In this document: one piece after another, positions 1 through 23,200 of the stretch
Layout of the letters: every line of letters begins with the position of its first letter
Position numbering within the stretch: the stretch's first letter is position 1
From: Balanoglossus misakiensis
Lineage: Eukaryota > Hemichordata
Direction of reading: 5' to 3'
Assembly (NCBI GenBank): GCA_040954595.2
Contig: CM082592.2
Span: forward strand, 5,456,001-5,520,000
DNA length: 64,000 bases
The notes under the pieces: model-generated
Seen by the model: the letters and a program-made list of their open reading frames with translations, nothing else
The model's database searches: none
Told to the model about the DNA's origin: nothing
Made by a program: the position numbers and the translations under genes

Positions 1-207
1 TTTTTGAGTCTTGACATCACTGAAAAAAATTCTGAAATAGCCGATGTGAAATAACAGATAGACTTTGGTTGAGATGTAAGTGCACCCAGAGCTTGTTTTG
101 CTGTACAGGTTTCAGAAGTAACTGTACGACTAGTGTTTTTTTTAGCATTTTAATCTCTTGTGTTGTCTGCATGCTCACACCATAACCGTTGCTGTTAAAA
201 TCTCCAG

Positions 208-9340
<9,133 letters not shown>

Positions 9341-12300
9341 GCGGAATACTTTAGCGAACTCAGTCTGCCTGGTGGTCTACGCCTGAAATTGTCAATAAGC
9401 AGGTTGTGTGTGTGGCTCCGTGTATATATTCTGTATTTATAAAGTGGTTGGATTTCAGAAATAGCAGGCACAGGCACAGCCAAAGCGGACCATGGGTTCT
9501 CCAAGGCGACAAAAGATTGTAATTTGCATTAATTGTGGTCCAATGGTTGATTGATCGTCGGTCGGTAATAGCTGATTAGTTCAAACCCTTTCACCCCCAG
9601 TTTCCTCTTTAGAGGTCCAGGCTTAGCATATATAAAATGATGGTTTTGGACTGAACCATTGTGGTGAAAGGGAATGGGTGATCCCCCCAGTGAGACTTTG
9701 CAGTCCTCGCGCTGAGTTTCTCGACTGAGACTGAACACTGATTGGAAGGAGGGTGGATGCGATCAGTGTACTCAAAGACATTTCTGTGGTGTCCTGCATT
9801 GTATCTATCGCTGTTGTAATGATTCAGAGGAGCAAGAGTGTGCTTGTTGTTGTCACATGTTCACCCAGCAACTGTACCTGCCTGTGCTTCACGTAAAATG
9901 GTTCTGTTGATGTGCCAGTTTAAACAGTAGGAAATTCATCCCATCCGTGCCTGGTGTTTGCATGTCACACTTTAATATTAGGTTTGTACTCTTTACGCAC
10001 ACATTCCACTTCGCAAACCCAGTTTGTTGTTTCCTCAGTTAAATATGCACCCAGAATTTGAAAGAAATTCCCCTAAAATGAGTTTTGTACCCATGAAACA
10101 CTATCAGTCACCGATGGCGATATCACACCCGTTCACACCCACCAACTACGGGTGTTATACTCCCAAGATGTGCAACCTGACTACAGTGCCACCTGATATC
10201 AGCAGCGTGACCATTCCACAACCAGTATCACTTCAAGTTTGTCTTCCAAAAATTCTCAAACGATTGTATCTTATGCTGGGTCTTACCCAAGGAAAGAAGG
10301 GCAATGGTTGTGTTGTGTGTGCCCACTGTAAACCCATTCTCAAGATTCAAAACAATGTGGAGTAGGTAGTTCCTTATACTGTGTAGTACTGTATCCGACT
10401 GATGGTGGCCAGCATTTATGTCATACAGTTGTTGTGAACCGAGCTCCCAATTTCATATTTTTGTTAAATTTTCACTGAGGTTTGGCAAAATGAAATCGAG
10501 TACCTGGACTGCTGTGGTCTTAACCAGAGAGTTTCTGGAACACTATAAAATGGCACTTCTGAGTGTGAGAATGTATCTCCCTGTGGAGTGTGAATTCAGA
10601 AAGGTCAAAGGTTGCAGTCACCTGTCAGGAATGCCAAGTTGTTTGACAGTGTAAATGACGAAGCCCATGTTTAATAGAATGCCAAGAAAACCAATATTCA
10701 AGTGAAGAGGGAAATTAAGAATATCAGTTATACCATGAAGTGCAATGCCTTTGTAAATAATGAAAAAACAGTTTGTGTGTTTGTCCGTTTAATTTCATTT
10801 CACTTTTGCTAAATCACATTTATGTAAAAAAAAAACAGTTATAGCATAACAGAATTATCATTTGTTGCCATGGATACTGGACATTTACACAGCAAGTGTT
10901 ATCATTTACCTGAATCCTTGTCATGATGATTGATCTGTGCAAAAATCGGGAGAAAAAATGGATAATGTTGATTTTAGTTTGTACAAAAAAAAAAAGATTA
11001 ATGAACAAAAGTATCACATTTGTAGTGAATTTTAATTTCTTTTAAAAATGGCCGAACTGAAGGTATGCATCAGTGTGCCATTTTCCCTTGTATCATCAGG
11101 AAAGTAACCAGATTTTTTGGGGTGAGATTTGGAATACATTAATAGTACAAATACAGTTCAGTGAAAGAGCGCGAGTAAACAGACCATCTTAAGACATGCT
11201 GAGTCAGAATTTATTTGTGTACTTGGTACAAAGATGAGAAGCCTGGTCCGCATGAAATTAACCTGTGTAAAATCGAAATTGGGAACAGGAAACTATATTA
11301 TAGAGCACAGTTGTTATGTCAAGTCATTTGTTACTGAGATACATTAAAGGTGTATATTTGATGGAGATAAACAATGCCTGAATCAACAGCCAAATATTCC
11401 TGAATGTGCAATGAGCACTTATTTCATAATTAATGATCATCCTAAAATGAAAGCCATGATTTTTGAAAAACTGGTCATACTTAATATCATAGTGTGTTCA
11501 ATTTATTATGATGTCGAATAACACGTCATGTGTGTTGCTGACGGAATGTACTGTACTTTTTTAACGCTTGGTTTGATTTTTTAAAACATTGAGTTTGTCA
11601 AGTTTTATTAATTTTTTTTTTAAACCAGCGAGAAGTTTCATTTTTTTTCCATTATATGAACTGATATTTTGTAAGATTTGTAATTATTTATTTCTAATGA
11701 TTATTTACAATGTGTTGTGTCGGTTTGTTTTTAGAAGCAAAGTGCCTTTGTCGAAAGAGTCTCTGCAATGCTGCACGAACGCAGAACGTAATAATTTGAA
11801 GAGATCTAAGTCCTGGTGACTGTTTATGTCGACTGTTCTCAACATGGCAGTTTTTGCCGGGCGCACATGGGTACACGCTTCGCAGATGTTCATCAATATT
11901 TTAGTGTTTACAAATATGGGGGGACTTGTGCATATTAACAGTTCCCCTTGACCAATGATGTAACTGGTTTAGCTGTCGACCCACTTACAAAGAGTGGTGT
12001 TTGCTGTTATACTTAATCGAGGAATCACTGTTTTATTCTGTTAGAGGGCCCACACCAATGGTGACATGGGCTCGACCCCCATTCCTTAGTCGCGTGGGGC
12101 AGCCATCTTTTACACCAATTTATAAAACAAATGAACATCTGGGTTTCCAATTTATTGAAACGTTGGGATTTTTTGTGAGTCGTTGTGTAAGGCTGTTGTC
12201 TTTGTCCTTGCATATGTGATGAGTTCTTGTTCAGTTAGGGAAAAAATGAAACTATCACATTTTGACTAAATGTACACAATTATTCTGGAAAATTTGTGCA

Positions 12301-13765
12301 TTTTTGATGCAGATATTTTTCTTTAATCAAGTCGTTCGTGAAATGATGTAGAGGGCAGACAATTTCCTCCCCTGAAACGCGTTGTAGGCATTTTGGACTC
12401 TGGCAAAATGCCAATGACCCCCCTTTTGCCGACTTGGGGATGGATGGGATGTACTCCTTGAAAAATGGGGGGATGTCAGGAGCCGAACATCTGGGAAACA
12501 AATGAAATGTGCAATGTCATTAGCATAGGAATTTTATTGCAGGAAAACTTGTCACTTTGCAATTTATCAGACTTTTTGAAATAAGTGCACCTTTTTGTGC
12601 GACGTGTTGAAATCGACTGCAATGTTGGTGTTGTCGGTCCATTGGAGATGAACCCTTGCCAAAAGTGGAAGGTGTAGTACCCCATGTTTGAATATGGTAC
12701 AACTTCCACGAGCGCATTTTTGAACAGATACGAAAGTGGTGTTTTTACGTTCATTTGTGTGTACAGTATCCATGACCTGTTCAGATCACATGATAGACAG
12801 AGGGGTCGGTGAATTCCCCACACCATTCTTTCAGTAGTTCCTGCACCTTTATTCATGATTGTAGTTGGCCCAACATTGTACATACTCAAAACACATCGCT
12901 TTCCGTTGTAATTATTTTTCGGTCTACCAAAAAAGGCAATTGTGTCCTATCATGTTTTTTTGAATCTCAGCAAAGTTCTCATTCCTATTTTAATTAAAGT
13001 AACTTATGCAGTGGGCTTTAGTTTGAATCAAACATGATGTCATAGTAAATGATGCCGTAATCCGTACCATAATGAGGTAGTGGGGGGTTTAGAAACAAAA
13101 CAGTAGACTTGAGAGAAATTGAATACTCACCCTCCAATTATCAATCAATTTGCATACTGAGATTATTTTTATATGAAACTTTCTACCAAAATGATGTACT
13201 GTGACAGTGAATTGTAATCAGTGAAGAAACTGAAAAGATTGATAGCGCCCTCTAGAGACGAACTTTTGATAAAGCGCCCTCTAGTATAATGACAAACTTT
13301 GCAAGTTTTTAAAAAATTATATTCAATGCAGGTTTATGTAATGTGTTTATGGAATGTTGACTTTTAGTATGTTCATGGACTTCTTTGTGCCAGAGTTTCT
13401 TTTTTTTTTCTGTGTTTACAAATTTTGTCATGTAAATGAAAACAAATGTACAGTGTTTGGTCTACTGGCATGTGATGTAATTTTTCCTGTAATTCTGAAG
13501 ATGATAGAGGTTTATTACTGTGTATTTTTGTTAATCAGTGGCAACGTGTATGTATGCATCATGATATCGTAGGCACTACGAGTTCTTAATTAGACGGAGA
13601 GGAGTTGGGTGATATACAGGCGAGTTCGGGGGGGACAAGCGAACCTGCCTGTGTTGTGTACTTTGTGTTTCAACAATCATTTAGACAGTGTTGTATAATT
13701 GTAAATATAGTTGGATCTTCGATGGACAGAATTCAGAACCACAATAAAAATGTGTCTGCATAAAT
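9341..13765 (+). other. Probable USP32 3' UTR and downstream flank
   Basis: AT-rich sequence after the USP32 stop with no exon I can recognise. An AATAAA at 13743-13748 is followed by a TG-rich stretch, so the transcript may run about 4.4 kb past the stop. ATTAAA at 11343-11348 is a possible earlier site. An uninterrupted reading frame at 10024-10365 has no recognisable domain and is probably chance. Where the transcript ends is inferred. Confidence 0.45.
13743..13748 (+). terminator. Candidate poly(A) signal AATAAA for USP32
   Basis: A canonical hexamer followed within 60 bases by TG-rich sequence (TTGTGTGTTTGTTC). It is the strongest such signal before the convergent IFT22 gene. Confidence 0.4.
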
Positions 13766-14115
13766 GTAGGAATCACACACCTTTGACCCTAGTTGTGTGT
13801 TTGTTCTTGTGACTGTGTGTTTTTGACACTGACAAGTAGACACCAGAAATGACGAGTTCGCTTAATGTATTTACACCTGATTGCTTCTATTCTTCAAAAC
13901 AATCACAAATGTACAGAACAGATAAAGACAGATAAAAAATAGTCAACAGAACACAGGCAGGCATCCTCATATTGTTCACCAAAATCATGCATGAAAAAAG
14001 TAGACTGATTAGATCTAGGGATTTAGAGGGGTGTGTGTGTTATCACCCACTAATTGCAATGAAAGAATCGCAGACAAAGGACGGACAGTTCCATTCAGGG
14101 AAAAACGGGGGGTGT

Positions 14116-16204
14116 TCAGTTTATGATGCTGAGCTCTTCCTGCTCCCTCCTCTCGGACATCTGCGTGAAGAGCCTGGAGAGGTAGTTGGCAAAGTCCCTC
14201 CTTGCTCCCTCCGCGTCCTCCTCCAGGTTGGTCTCGATGTGGGTGATCTTCGCGAGGGCGTTGGGAACGCGGGCCGTCGTCTGCGTGGATGAGGACGGCT
14301 TCCGGTGGCAGCACAGGATGCACTGGGAGTCCCTCAGACCCTGGCCCACGACGAATGACATGTGCCTGGCAACAAGACAAATGAACACACAAGATCAATC
14401 CTCAAGATGAAAAGATTCTATAGGGGAGGTTTGTCTTAACCGCCATCTTGGAAACAGGGGGAGGGGGGGGGGGGGTTTGGAGGGGTACTACCGCAAGTAC
14501 CCCTCCAAAACCCCTCCAGTTCTATCCCACAATGCACCTTGTTTCCAAGATGGCGGTTAAGACAAACCTCCCTTATAAGAACCCAGCTCATGGAATTTTT
14601 TTGCAAGTCAAGTTGTGTTGCAGGCACTATAGTTTTGAAACATTACTGCATCCAAGATTGTTTCCAGTGGAATTCTGAAACTTGGGGCAAAATACAGAAA
14701 AACATTTCCAAAACTTATGAGGTCTTCTATTCTATAAACCCACAAGATGGTTTCCAGAAATATACTTCTAGATACCCGCACCTCTGAATTGTGAAGACGC
14801 CTAATATTGAGCGTACTCACCACATTTCTAATTGTTTTTCATGACTTGGTTGATCAGGATTATACATAAGTATTACACCGTTGGTGTCCTTCATAAAAGC
14901 AGACCAGCATGACTCGAATCTATGTGGGGGAAAAAATTAAACACACCAGGTAAGGTTTCACAGCAGTTATGGTATTCAGTTAGCAGCATTTTACAGTATC
15001 ATTGAAAGGAACCAATGCCATTGTACTTGTGGTATGGATAATTGTAAGTACAGCAGTCTGGATGACATGATGACCATCTTTATATGTAATGACTAAGGTT
15101 ATATCCACTGAAGCATAATGCACATACCAGACAGAATACACAAGCATATAAGGGTCAGGGTTCATGGCACTACCACTATAATTTTGCTGCAAATTCCACC
15201 GTCCCTGGCAACAGAACTTGCAAACAGGATTGTACAACTTACTTTTGATTTCCACTGCAGTCCCACAATTCGACCTCAGCATTAACGTTCCTGTTGTTTA
15301 CATTGAGTCCATTGCTCTCGTATTCCAATATTCTGAAAAGACAGTAGGCACATCACCTCACTTGGGATCAGTGATCACTATACTTTGATCCATGTGCCTT
15401 TCAACTATCACACAGTTAACACTAGTTTAGTAGTTTCCTCAGTGGAATAATTATACTGAGAATAAGTTCTGAGATGGTTTGTGAGGATTAATTATTCATG
15501 TTCAATGACACCTTTATACAGAGTGCTATCTGAGTCATGAAATTGATGAGTAGCACACCCAAATTATTTCAAATCAAGTAGAGTGGATAGGCAATCATTT
15601 TATGGGTAAACTGGGAATAATAGAGTGATGGACACAAATGTATATATCATTTGCTTGTTCTTACCTTACACCTTGTGTTGGGTGATATTCTCCTCCCGAA
15701 GTTTCTGTGGCATCAGCTAAGAAGTTGCTGATAGTGGTTTTTCCACTCTGAAAATCATGATTGAACAGATATGGGATTAAACGGGTGGTTAACTTTACTT
15801 GCAGCTGTGTGTTGCCATGGTTGGGAGTTTGAAGGGGCTGGGCTACAGTATAAGTTATGTATAGTCTTTCGCCGTGCCACCATACGGCACTGAAAATGTG
15901 TCCCCACTATTGGCATGTCATGTTGTTTAGTTGATGAATACTGAGACACCGAATACTAAAATTATCCATCCGAACAACTGTCTCTAAGCAGATGTAAACA
16001 ACTTGTGGGGGCAGCCATTTTGTGTTTGACGTTTGGCTGTCATGGACTCGGCAATGCAATCTGAATCACGCGGATATTTCGAATGATTCTTCGAAGACAT
16101 TGAAAGAAACATCTGTACCTTTTCAAGTTTAACCGTTCCCTAACCCGAAACAATTATCCACCTACCTCGCAAGGTCCAAGAACTAAGATCTTCGCTTTGT
16201 ACAT
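14116..16204 (-). CDS. IFT22: Intraflagellar transport protein 22 / Rab-like 5, complete (186 aa)
   Basis: Small Rab-like GTPase of the IFT-B particle, which carries cargo in cilia. Five coding exons in transcript order: 16204-16166, 15747-15665, 15332-15243, 14919-14821, 14365-14116. They total 561 nt, giving 186 aa, against 185 aa in human. The start MYKAKILVLG runs straight into the P-loop GPCESGKTT (residues 10-18). The switch II region reads WDCSGNQKF where ordinary Rabs have WDTAGQE. There is no NKxD motif, only CCHRKPSS at that place, and no C-terminal prenyl cysteine; all of this is typical of IFT22. The C-terminus is ERREQEELSIIN. It is convergent with USP32, and intron 4 holds a hairpin element at 14424-14572. 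Confidence 0.93.
14424..14572. mobile_element. Perfect 33-base inverted-repeat element in an IFT22 intron
   Basis: Arms 14424-14456 and 14540-14572 are exact reverse complements (33/33), starting GGGAGGTTTGTCTTAACCGC. A second, inner inverted pair (GGAGGGGTACT / AGTACCCCTCC) forms a shorter hairpin, and a G run of about 14 lies next to the left arm. Confidence 0.7.
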
Positions 16205-17279
16205 GACTGAATGTTACCGACTGATTTCACAGCAGTTCCGGTATGTGTGATAGCGCCATCATCGGTGAATCTTACCGGAGGAAAATTGTTTACTGCCACC
16301 ATCAATAACATGCTGGGAGTTCGTTTGTTTTTATGCCCCTATGTCGTGGCAAGCAAAAAACATTGTGGCCTGGCATAGATTTGACAGAATAAAGCAAACA
16401 TGAATTTACACCACAATCTGAATATTTACTTATCATATGTAAATGTTAGATCATTTGGCTGAGAAAGAAAAGTGTTTGTTCACAGAAGCCAATCCTTCCT
16501 AACCAGTTCCTCCACTTTCCTGCAAACCCAAACAAGATAACTTGAAAAAAGTCCAGCACACCAACGTTCGTCTTGATGTAGTCATATTTATTCTTGAATG
16601 TTACTTTATCAATTACATGTATTACACTGACTGGGGTATCATTCACATAGAAGTCCAAACCTCCATATCAAGTGAAAACCTGTCGGATACACTCAAACAT
16701 TTTGACCAGTCTCAGAAAGGTTCAGTCACCGATCAAACTTCACCACACAGGCTGGTGTACAATGCAATGAATATCAGGAGCATTACATTCTTGCATTCAT
16801 TTTCAAATTAAGCACATATGATACAGAATAACAGAACTAACACCAAAAGAGAGGAACTAAAAAACAAACTAGTGGGAAAATCATTGAAGGTGTAAACAAA
16901 TGTTTACACTCTGAAACTACAATATAGAAAACTATATTAGATACTGGTTTTATGTTTTGATAAAAATGCAATGTATAGATTTTTTTTAATGTTCAAGGTA
17001 GATTATGTAAAAATTTCAGGACGGATTTGGAAGAAATATTTTTTCTCCAAAATAAAAATCAATACTTGTCATGTGTAAACATTATCTGGCTTTGTGCCTG
17101 TATTAAAATATGTACATTCCACTAATAAAAACACACAACTATTTACATAAAATGGCCTGAAATATTCAACAAATGCTGTTATTTCTATAATAAAATCAGC
17201 AGCAAAAATGGACAGATTTTGCACCTCTACATGTTTGACCCATTCTCTAGCGGATCCTTTTTTTTTTATCACCATCTCA
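16205..17279. other. IFT22 promoter side and LRRC43 3' flank
   Basis: AT-rich, non-coding. The IFT22 start codon is at 16204, and sequence just beyond it is the likely promoter and 5' UTR. TTTATT at 16587-16592 (AATAAA on the minus strand) is a possible poly(A) signal for the LRRC43-like gene. No exon recognised. Confidence 0.4.
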
Positions 17280-20200
17280 CTATGCCTCGTCCTCTGGTGG
17301 TTCACTTTTCTCAATTTTCGGTTTGACCAGGGCGTCGGCCGCCGACTCCCAGTGTTGCAATTCGATCTCGATCTGCACAGTCAGTGGTGGCTTTTCCGCC
17401 GGCTTCTCCTCGCCTTCCAGAATCTCGCTTTTCTGCGATTTGGCCGAACCGCCTTTCTTGTTCTTGCTGTCTTTCTTCTCCACTTTGTCCTTGGTTGCCG
17501 GCTTTTTGTCTGCAGTAGAGAAGTGAACGGCAGATTTCTGGTTAGACATCGTAAATACATGAACATTTACAAGCGATACTGTAATTTGCAGTGTCATACA
17601 TGTATATTGACATTCATAGGACTTCCCTTGTGCCTAAACTCAACTCATGCAATGTGTATCTTCTTGAGGAAAAAAAATGCATGTTTTCATCATGTACATG
17701 TATACATTGTACCTATTTCACATTTTCATTTTTATATCAACTATACATTTTGTCAGTGGCAGTAAACAATGTCCCTCATGTCTGTTTCCCTTCATTATTC
17801 AAAATGGAGTAACAATGTCTACATTGCACATGTTAGAATCTCTGACCACTGATTGACATGTTCAGCCATTCACAAAAACACACTTTTGTGCAGAGAACTA
17901 AAATGGTGAACAATTAACCCTACAGAACCAGTTTAATTCTATTAATAAAAACACAAACTGTTAAAATACAAAATCTCACGACAGAGAAAACTCAAGTTAA
18001 TATTGTAAGTAGATGTTAGTTGCACACAAACCTTTACCCTTGCCTTTGTCTTTGTCTGCTTTGACATCTTTCTTTTTGGTTTTGGGGGTCTCTCCTCTTT
18101 CTTTCTTTTTCTTCTTGTCCTGTCAAGAATGTTGGAATGATACAGAATGAATGAGTCTTTTCAATTTATGTGGGTCAATCACAACGTGTATGTGTGTTTG
18201 TGTAACACAAATATTGGATAAGCTTAGAATTGTTTAGTTTTGTGAGCACACTCTAGTCTATAATGTGGCAGTATGCACTCCCACTTTTGGGTGTGTATTA
18301 CACTCCTTGAAAATCACCTTTTTCGATATGAAGATTTTGGTTTGTTTCACTGCAAGTTACTGAACCAGCTTTGAGAACATGTGTGATGCTGCTGTTATCT
18401 GTCTGTGTGTTTGTAAACCTGCCTGCCAACCCCCTTCCCCCTTCCAGCCTGTAGATAGAACCATAAAATCTGTATCATGCCAATTTCTCGACCATACCTT
18501 TTTGCCATGACTGTCACCCTCCTCTTTATTTTCCTCATCTTTGTCTTCCATTCCGCGGCAGGTGATGTTCTCCTCCAGGAAGTATTCTCCTTCAATGAAG
18601 TCATCCAAGTCTAGTTTGTACGTTCCCAGCAGTGTGATTTCCGGTGGTAGACTCTGCATCTCCACGTCCGGTTCCCCTTTCTTTTTCTTCTTTCCGTCTT
18701 TCCCATCCTTGCCTCCCTAAAATCCATACAAAAAGCCGATTAAAGCCACCCTGGCTGCAAATTTTTACAATATGTTGGCAATTTTCAGTTTTCATGTTTT
18801 GGGTGTAAAGTACACCGCTGACAACTCCTTGGCGATTTTTTTCCATACCTTGTCTTTTCCTTTGTCTTTATCCTTGGCATCCTTCCCTTTCCCCTTTTCC
18901 TTGTCTTTGCCGTCTTTCTCACTCTTCTTGTGACTTCCTTCCTCTTCTGCTGGGAAAGACAGGACCTGAATGAAAACGCAGAGTAAAAATAATGAAAAAA
19001 TTGTTAAAAGTTACAGCTACTAGACCTCAAACAACATGGGTTTCCAGATTATGCAGGATTCAGCTTTGACAGATTTCGAGTTTAGACAGGTTTCAGTTCA
19101 TAAACAAAATTTGACAGTGAAATATATTTCAACTTCAACCCTGTGACTCAGAAGCATACCGGTACTTCCAAATGACATCATAGGTCACCAGTGGGGTCAG
19201 GGTGCAAAGGTTAACCATCTCTCACCTTTTCTTCTTTGACTGAGAAGTTCATTCCTCTCTTGAAGTACTCCTTGAGAGCCGGCAGGTCGTCCACGGTAAT
19301 CTCCAGCGAGTAGTTGAACTCGATGCCCTCCTCGGCCCACGGGAGACCCTCCGTCCTGGCCGGCGCTAGTTTGAGCCCTGGGGGGTTGACAGGGGTTTCA
19401 GTAATGATTGACGGAACGACAGAGTCCTCGCGTTGTTCGTCAACCGCGGTGACGAAGGTGGCGCTTTCATTGTAGGTGTAGTCTGATAGTTTGTCAGGTT
19501 TATGTCGAGCAGTGTCACATCGAAAAAAAGGGAAGCAGACGACAGAAGACGACAGAGCAGAATACGGCATGCACCATGCACGAGTGCGACCAAAACGATG
19601 TGGGGGAAAGGGGAAAGAACAGAACGAGAAAAGAAAATGACAAATAACAGCAGTGGATAAAAATACACAATACGAGAAATCAAAATTGACCACTACAATA
19701 GATAGCACAACATCAATTTGTGTCTTTCTTGGATTGAAACTCAACCTTAGGAAAAACAATTTGAACATTGCACGTAACAGGTAACTATCCAAACAGAATA
19801 CGTAATAATAATAAAATACATAACAACATGCACATATAAAACTACATGTACAACAGCAGTAAGAAGTACAACAGATTATGATGTATGTGGATGGTGAATA
19901 TCTGTAGATTGTGGTGTGTAATAGCTATTATTCCATTTTGCTGCATGTCTTTTCTTGATACACTCAATCGCCAAAAACATTTAGGTTAACAGTGGATATC
20001 AGAGTGTCATTTAAATCAACACAGCTTTGTGACACATCTGAGATTTTCACGTGTGTTACATGGATGATGTCTAAAGATCTACAAAACACAGCCAACAGAT
20101 ATTTCTGAAATCCTTGAGGATCACTTGACTACAAAGCAGGGGTGTGCAGCACCATCAACATGTGAGGGGCCAGCCACACCACCCTTACCTGCCAGTGCAG

Positions 20201-23200
20201 AGTCCCCCATCATCCGAGCTTCACTCCCCACGGCCGATGGTCCCCTCTCGCTGCCCTCCCAGTCCGCTGTGCCCGCGAAGTCGTCTATCTGCTGGGAGGT
20301 GGCGGGTGTCTCGTTTTCATGAGGGGTGCGTGGAGGGCCACTCAAAGCTGGCGAAGCACTCTGAAACAAGAAAAAACAGAAACATGATTTTTTATGTACC
20401 ATACTACACGAGATCGTGTTGCTATCTTTTGATATAACTTGGACACTACCAGAGGCTGCAAGTGTTCTGCTTATAAATATTTGCATAAATGTCCCTGCCG
20501 ACACTTTGTGGTTTCAGCAGTGAACTCATTTCTGATTTACCTCGTCCTTGACAGCTTCCGAGTCAGCTTCGGTTTTGAATCCCGTGGGCGGTGGACTGGG
20601 AGGCTTTGGCAAGGCGCTCTCCAGGAAATCATACTCCACGTAGTACTTCCGGTCAACTATGGGAAATTCCGGCTGCTCTTCGGGATTCTAGAGAAAAACG
20701 TGAGAGATTTCTGACGTCGGTACATTCCATGTTTGCATGCAAAACATAGTGGTCTCCTTTTTTTTCTTCAAAATGTATAATTTTGGTCTACATCTGTAGT
20801 TTACTGGTAGCCTGTCCATCCCTATCCCTACCACAACTTTGGTACAACCCCATTGTTTTCAATGGTGTCTGGGAACCGACAAATACAGGCAATACGGGGG
20901 TGAGTGTGTTCACCAAACAGATCAAGTCTGCCCAAACTATGACAAACAAATCACCAAAACAGATGCACAGTCCCAGGTGTAAGGGGGTCAAAGGTCGTAC
21001 CTGTAACTCTTCCGGCATAGGTACTCCCTTCACAATGTGAATAACGATGGTTAATCTGGCTTCATCCAAGATAAACTCTGAAAATTAAATTTAAAAACAA
21101 AACAGTGACATATATAACTAACGTGGTCATAGTGTTCTAGTATGTGAATTTTTCACAAACACACAATTACTTATAATAGTGAGAAAAAAAATCATGTTAT
21201 CGGTAATTAGCACGATGACAGCAAAATCTTACCTTTTCTTTTGGAAAGTCCTCTGAAGTGATGTCTCTCATCAGCAGTCACCCGAAAATCATCCAGCAGC
21301 GATAACTTCTTCAGGCTATCAATGACAAAACCCCGGTAGCCTGGTATAAACTGAAAGGAAAAAGACAAAATACATTTTAACACTTTTGCATGTGACCCAA
21401 AGGAGACCTACCAGGTACATGTATGTATGACGTAATTTAGACATTTCTTCCAAATCGGGTCTCCATAGGGCTGACCTATCACCACCATATTGTTTTCTAT
21501 GATACGGTTGGACATCTAAAAAGGGAACTGGGGGGGGGGGGGTGAAAAGGGTTGAGAGTACATCACAAAATATACTCACCGCTAATGGATTACCCAGTAA
21601 CACTAAATTTCTCAATTTCGGTAAAGTCTGCAGTTTCCGGACGACATCTATGAGGTCGCAGAGGTCGTTGTGACTCAGGTCGAGTGAAAGCAGATGTGGC
21701 CTGAGAGAGGTCAGAAACAGAAACGACTTGAGTGACTATTTCCCTAGGGAAATATACTAGTAGTCCCTAGTACCTGTTCAATGTACGTGCACAAGTTCAT
21801 ATCTTGAAAGGAGCATGCATTGTGTCATAAAACACATATTGCCTGGCCTATTTTCAAACTATAGCACCGGTTAGTGTTAATACCCCTCGTGAGTGAGAGA
21901 TACCAGAATTGCAAGCTGTTCTGGTATTAAACTCAGATGCTACAGCCCACAAGATCAGGCAATATTTGTTCACTGTAGCATGTGGTGCTAGAGAACCTTG
22001 TACAATACATGCAGGAACAACAGATGTACCAGTAATTTTTTTAATGGCACCGGCGGCCTGGAATAACGGGGTTTTTTGTCGAGTCGCACTTACCAGTAGC
22101 TGAATGTTATAAAATCATAAATGGCTGACAGTCGGTTGAGTCCCAAACCTAAATGCAACAGTGGTGGTGGCTTTTCGCATAGTGATGTCAAATCACTTAT
22201 TCTATTTGCACATAATTCTAGAACCTGAAAAAAAACAGAATGCAAACTTGGTATCAAGAATACACTCAGACAAAAAAAATTAACAGTTGATGCTTTCTTG
22301 TAATCTTTCATATCTTTTAATTTTGTTACCCTGTACGTTATCCCCGATAAATAACATATATAAAACTTTAATGCAAACTTTTGTGTTTTAACAGGATTTA
22401 ACCACTGCAATTACTTCTAAAAGCAAGTATTGATGATTCGCTTACCTCAAGTGTGGATGGAATGTTATTCGAATCAATTGTTTCCAAATAATTGCAACTC
22501 AAAGCAAGTTCTTTCAGGTTCTTGAATTTCAGTAATTCTGGATCTATTTGTGATACCTAAAAAAGAGAGCAGAATAACATTACATGTATACAACAGTAGG
22601 TGCCACCCTATCGTATTCAGATAGAACATTTGGCTGCGTAAACTTATTGGTCATTAAAATTCATGTCAAATACACTTACCTTTTTGTCGATAATTCTCAG
22701 TGTTTTAAAGTGTTTGTAAATGAATTTTTCGTCGATCAACCACGGCGACTTGATGGCTATATCTCGCAGTTCCTTCGCCTCATTGCTCCAGCTCGTGTCC
22801 ACGTTATACGGGGAGTGTTTTGACGAGAAGTATTCTTCGAGGGTTTCTTCCTGTTCTTGCTGGGCGCCGTAGTCTGGTTGCATGACAGAAGGTTGAACGT
22901 AAATATGTGCAAAGTATAACTTTTGGCGAATATGCCCAAACATGCAGTTGACACCCCAATGAACGCAACATCTTCATCTGAATGCACTGAACGCAAGAGG
23001 AACTTTAAAAAGTAATATGTAACTGAATTGCTTTTAAAGCCCCAATAGCTGCCACTTTTACTGTTTTTTTATTGATAAAATACTTCAATCTTCTCCTTAT
23101 ACTAAGTTTACTGTGAAGACATGTTTTGAATTTGTGAAGTTTCCAATTTGCATACGCGCATACCATGATAATGTGAACTCTTGAAATTGGTGGTTGAATA

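Noticed and set aside
10024-10365. 113-residue frame in the USP32 3' region
   Set aside because: Lies inside the probable 3' UTR; no start context, no domain, no flanking splice sites.
18038-18965. Lys-rich stretches as a histone- or nucleolin-like separate gene
   Set aside because: The exons join in phase to the LRR exons upstream and to the final exon downstream, making one LRRC43-like protein of expected length.
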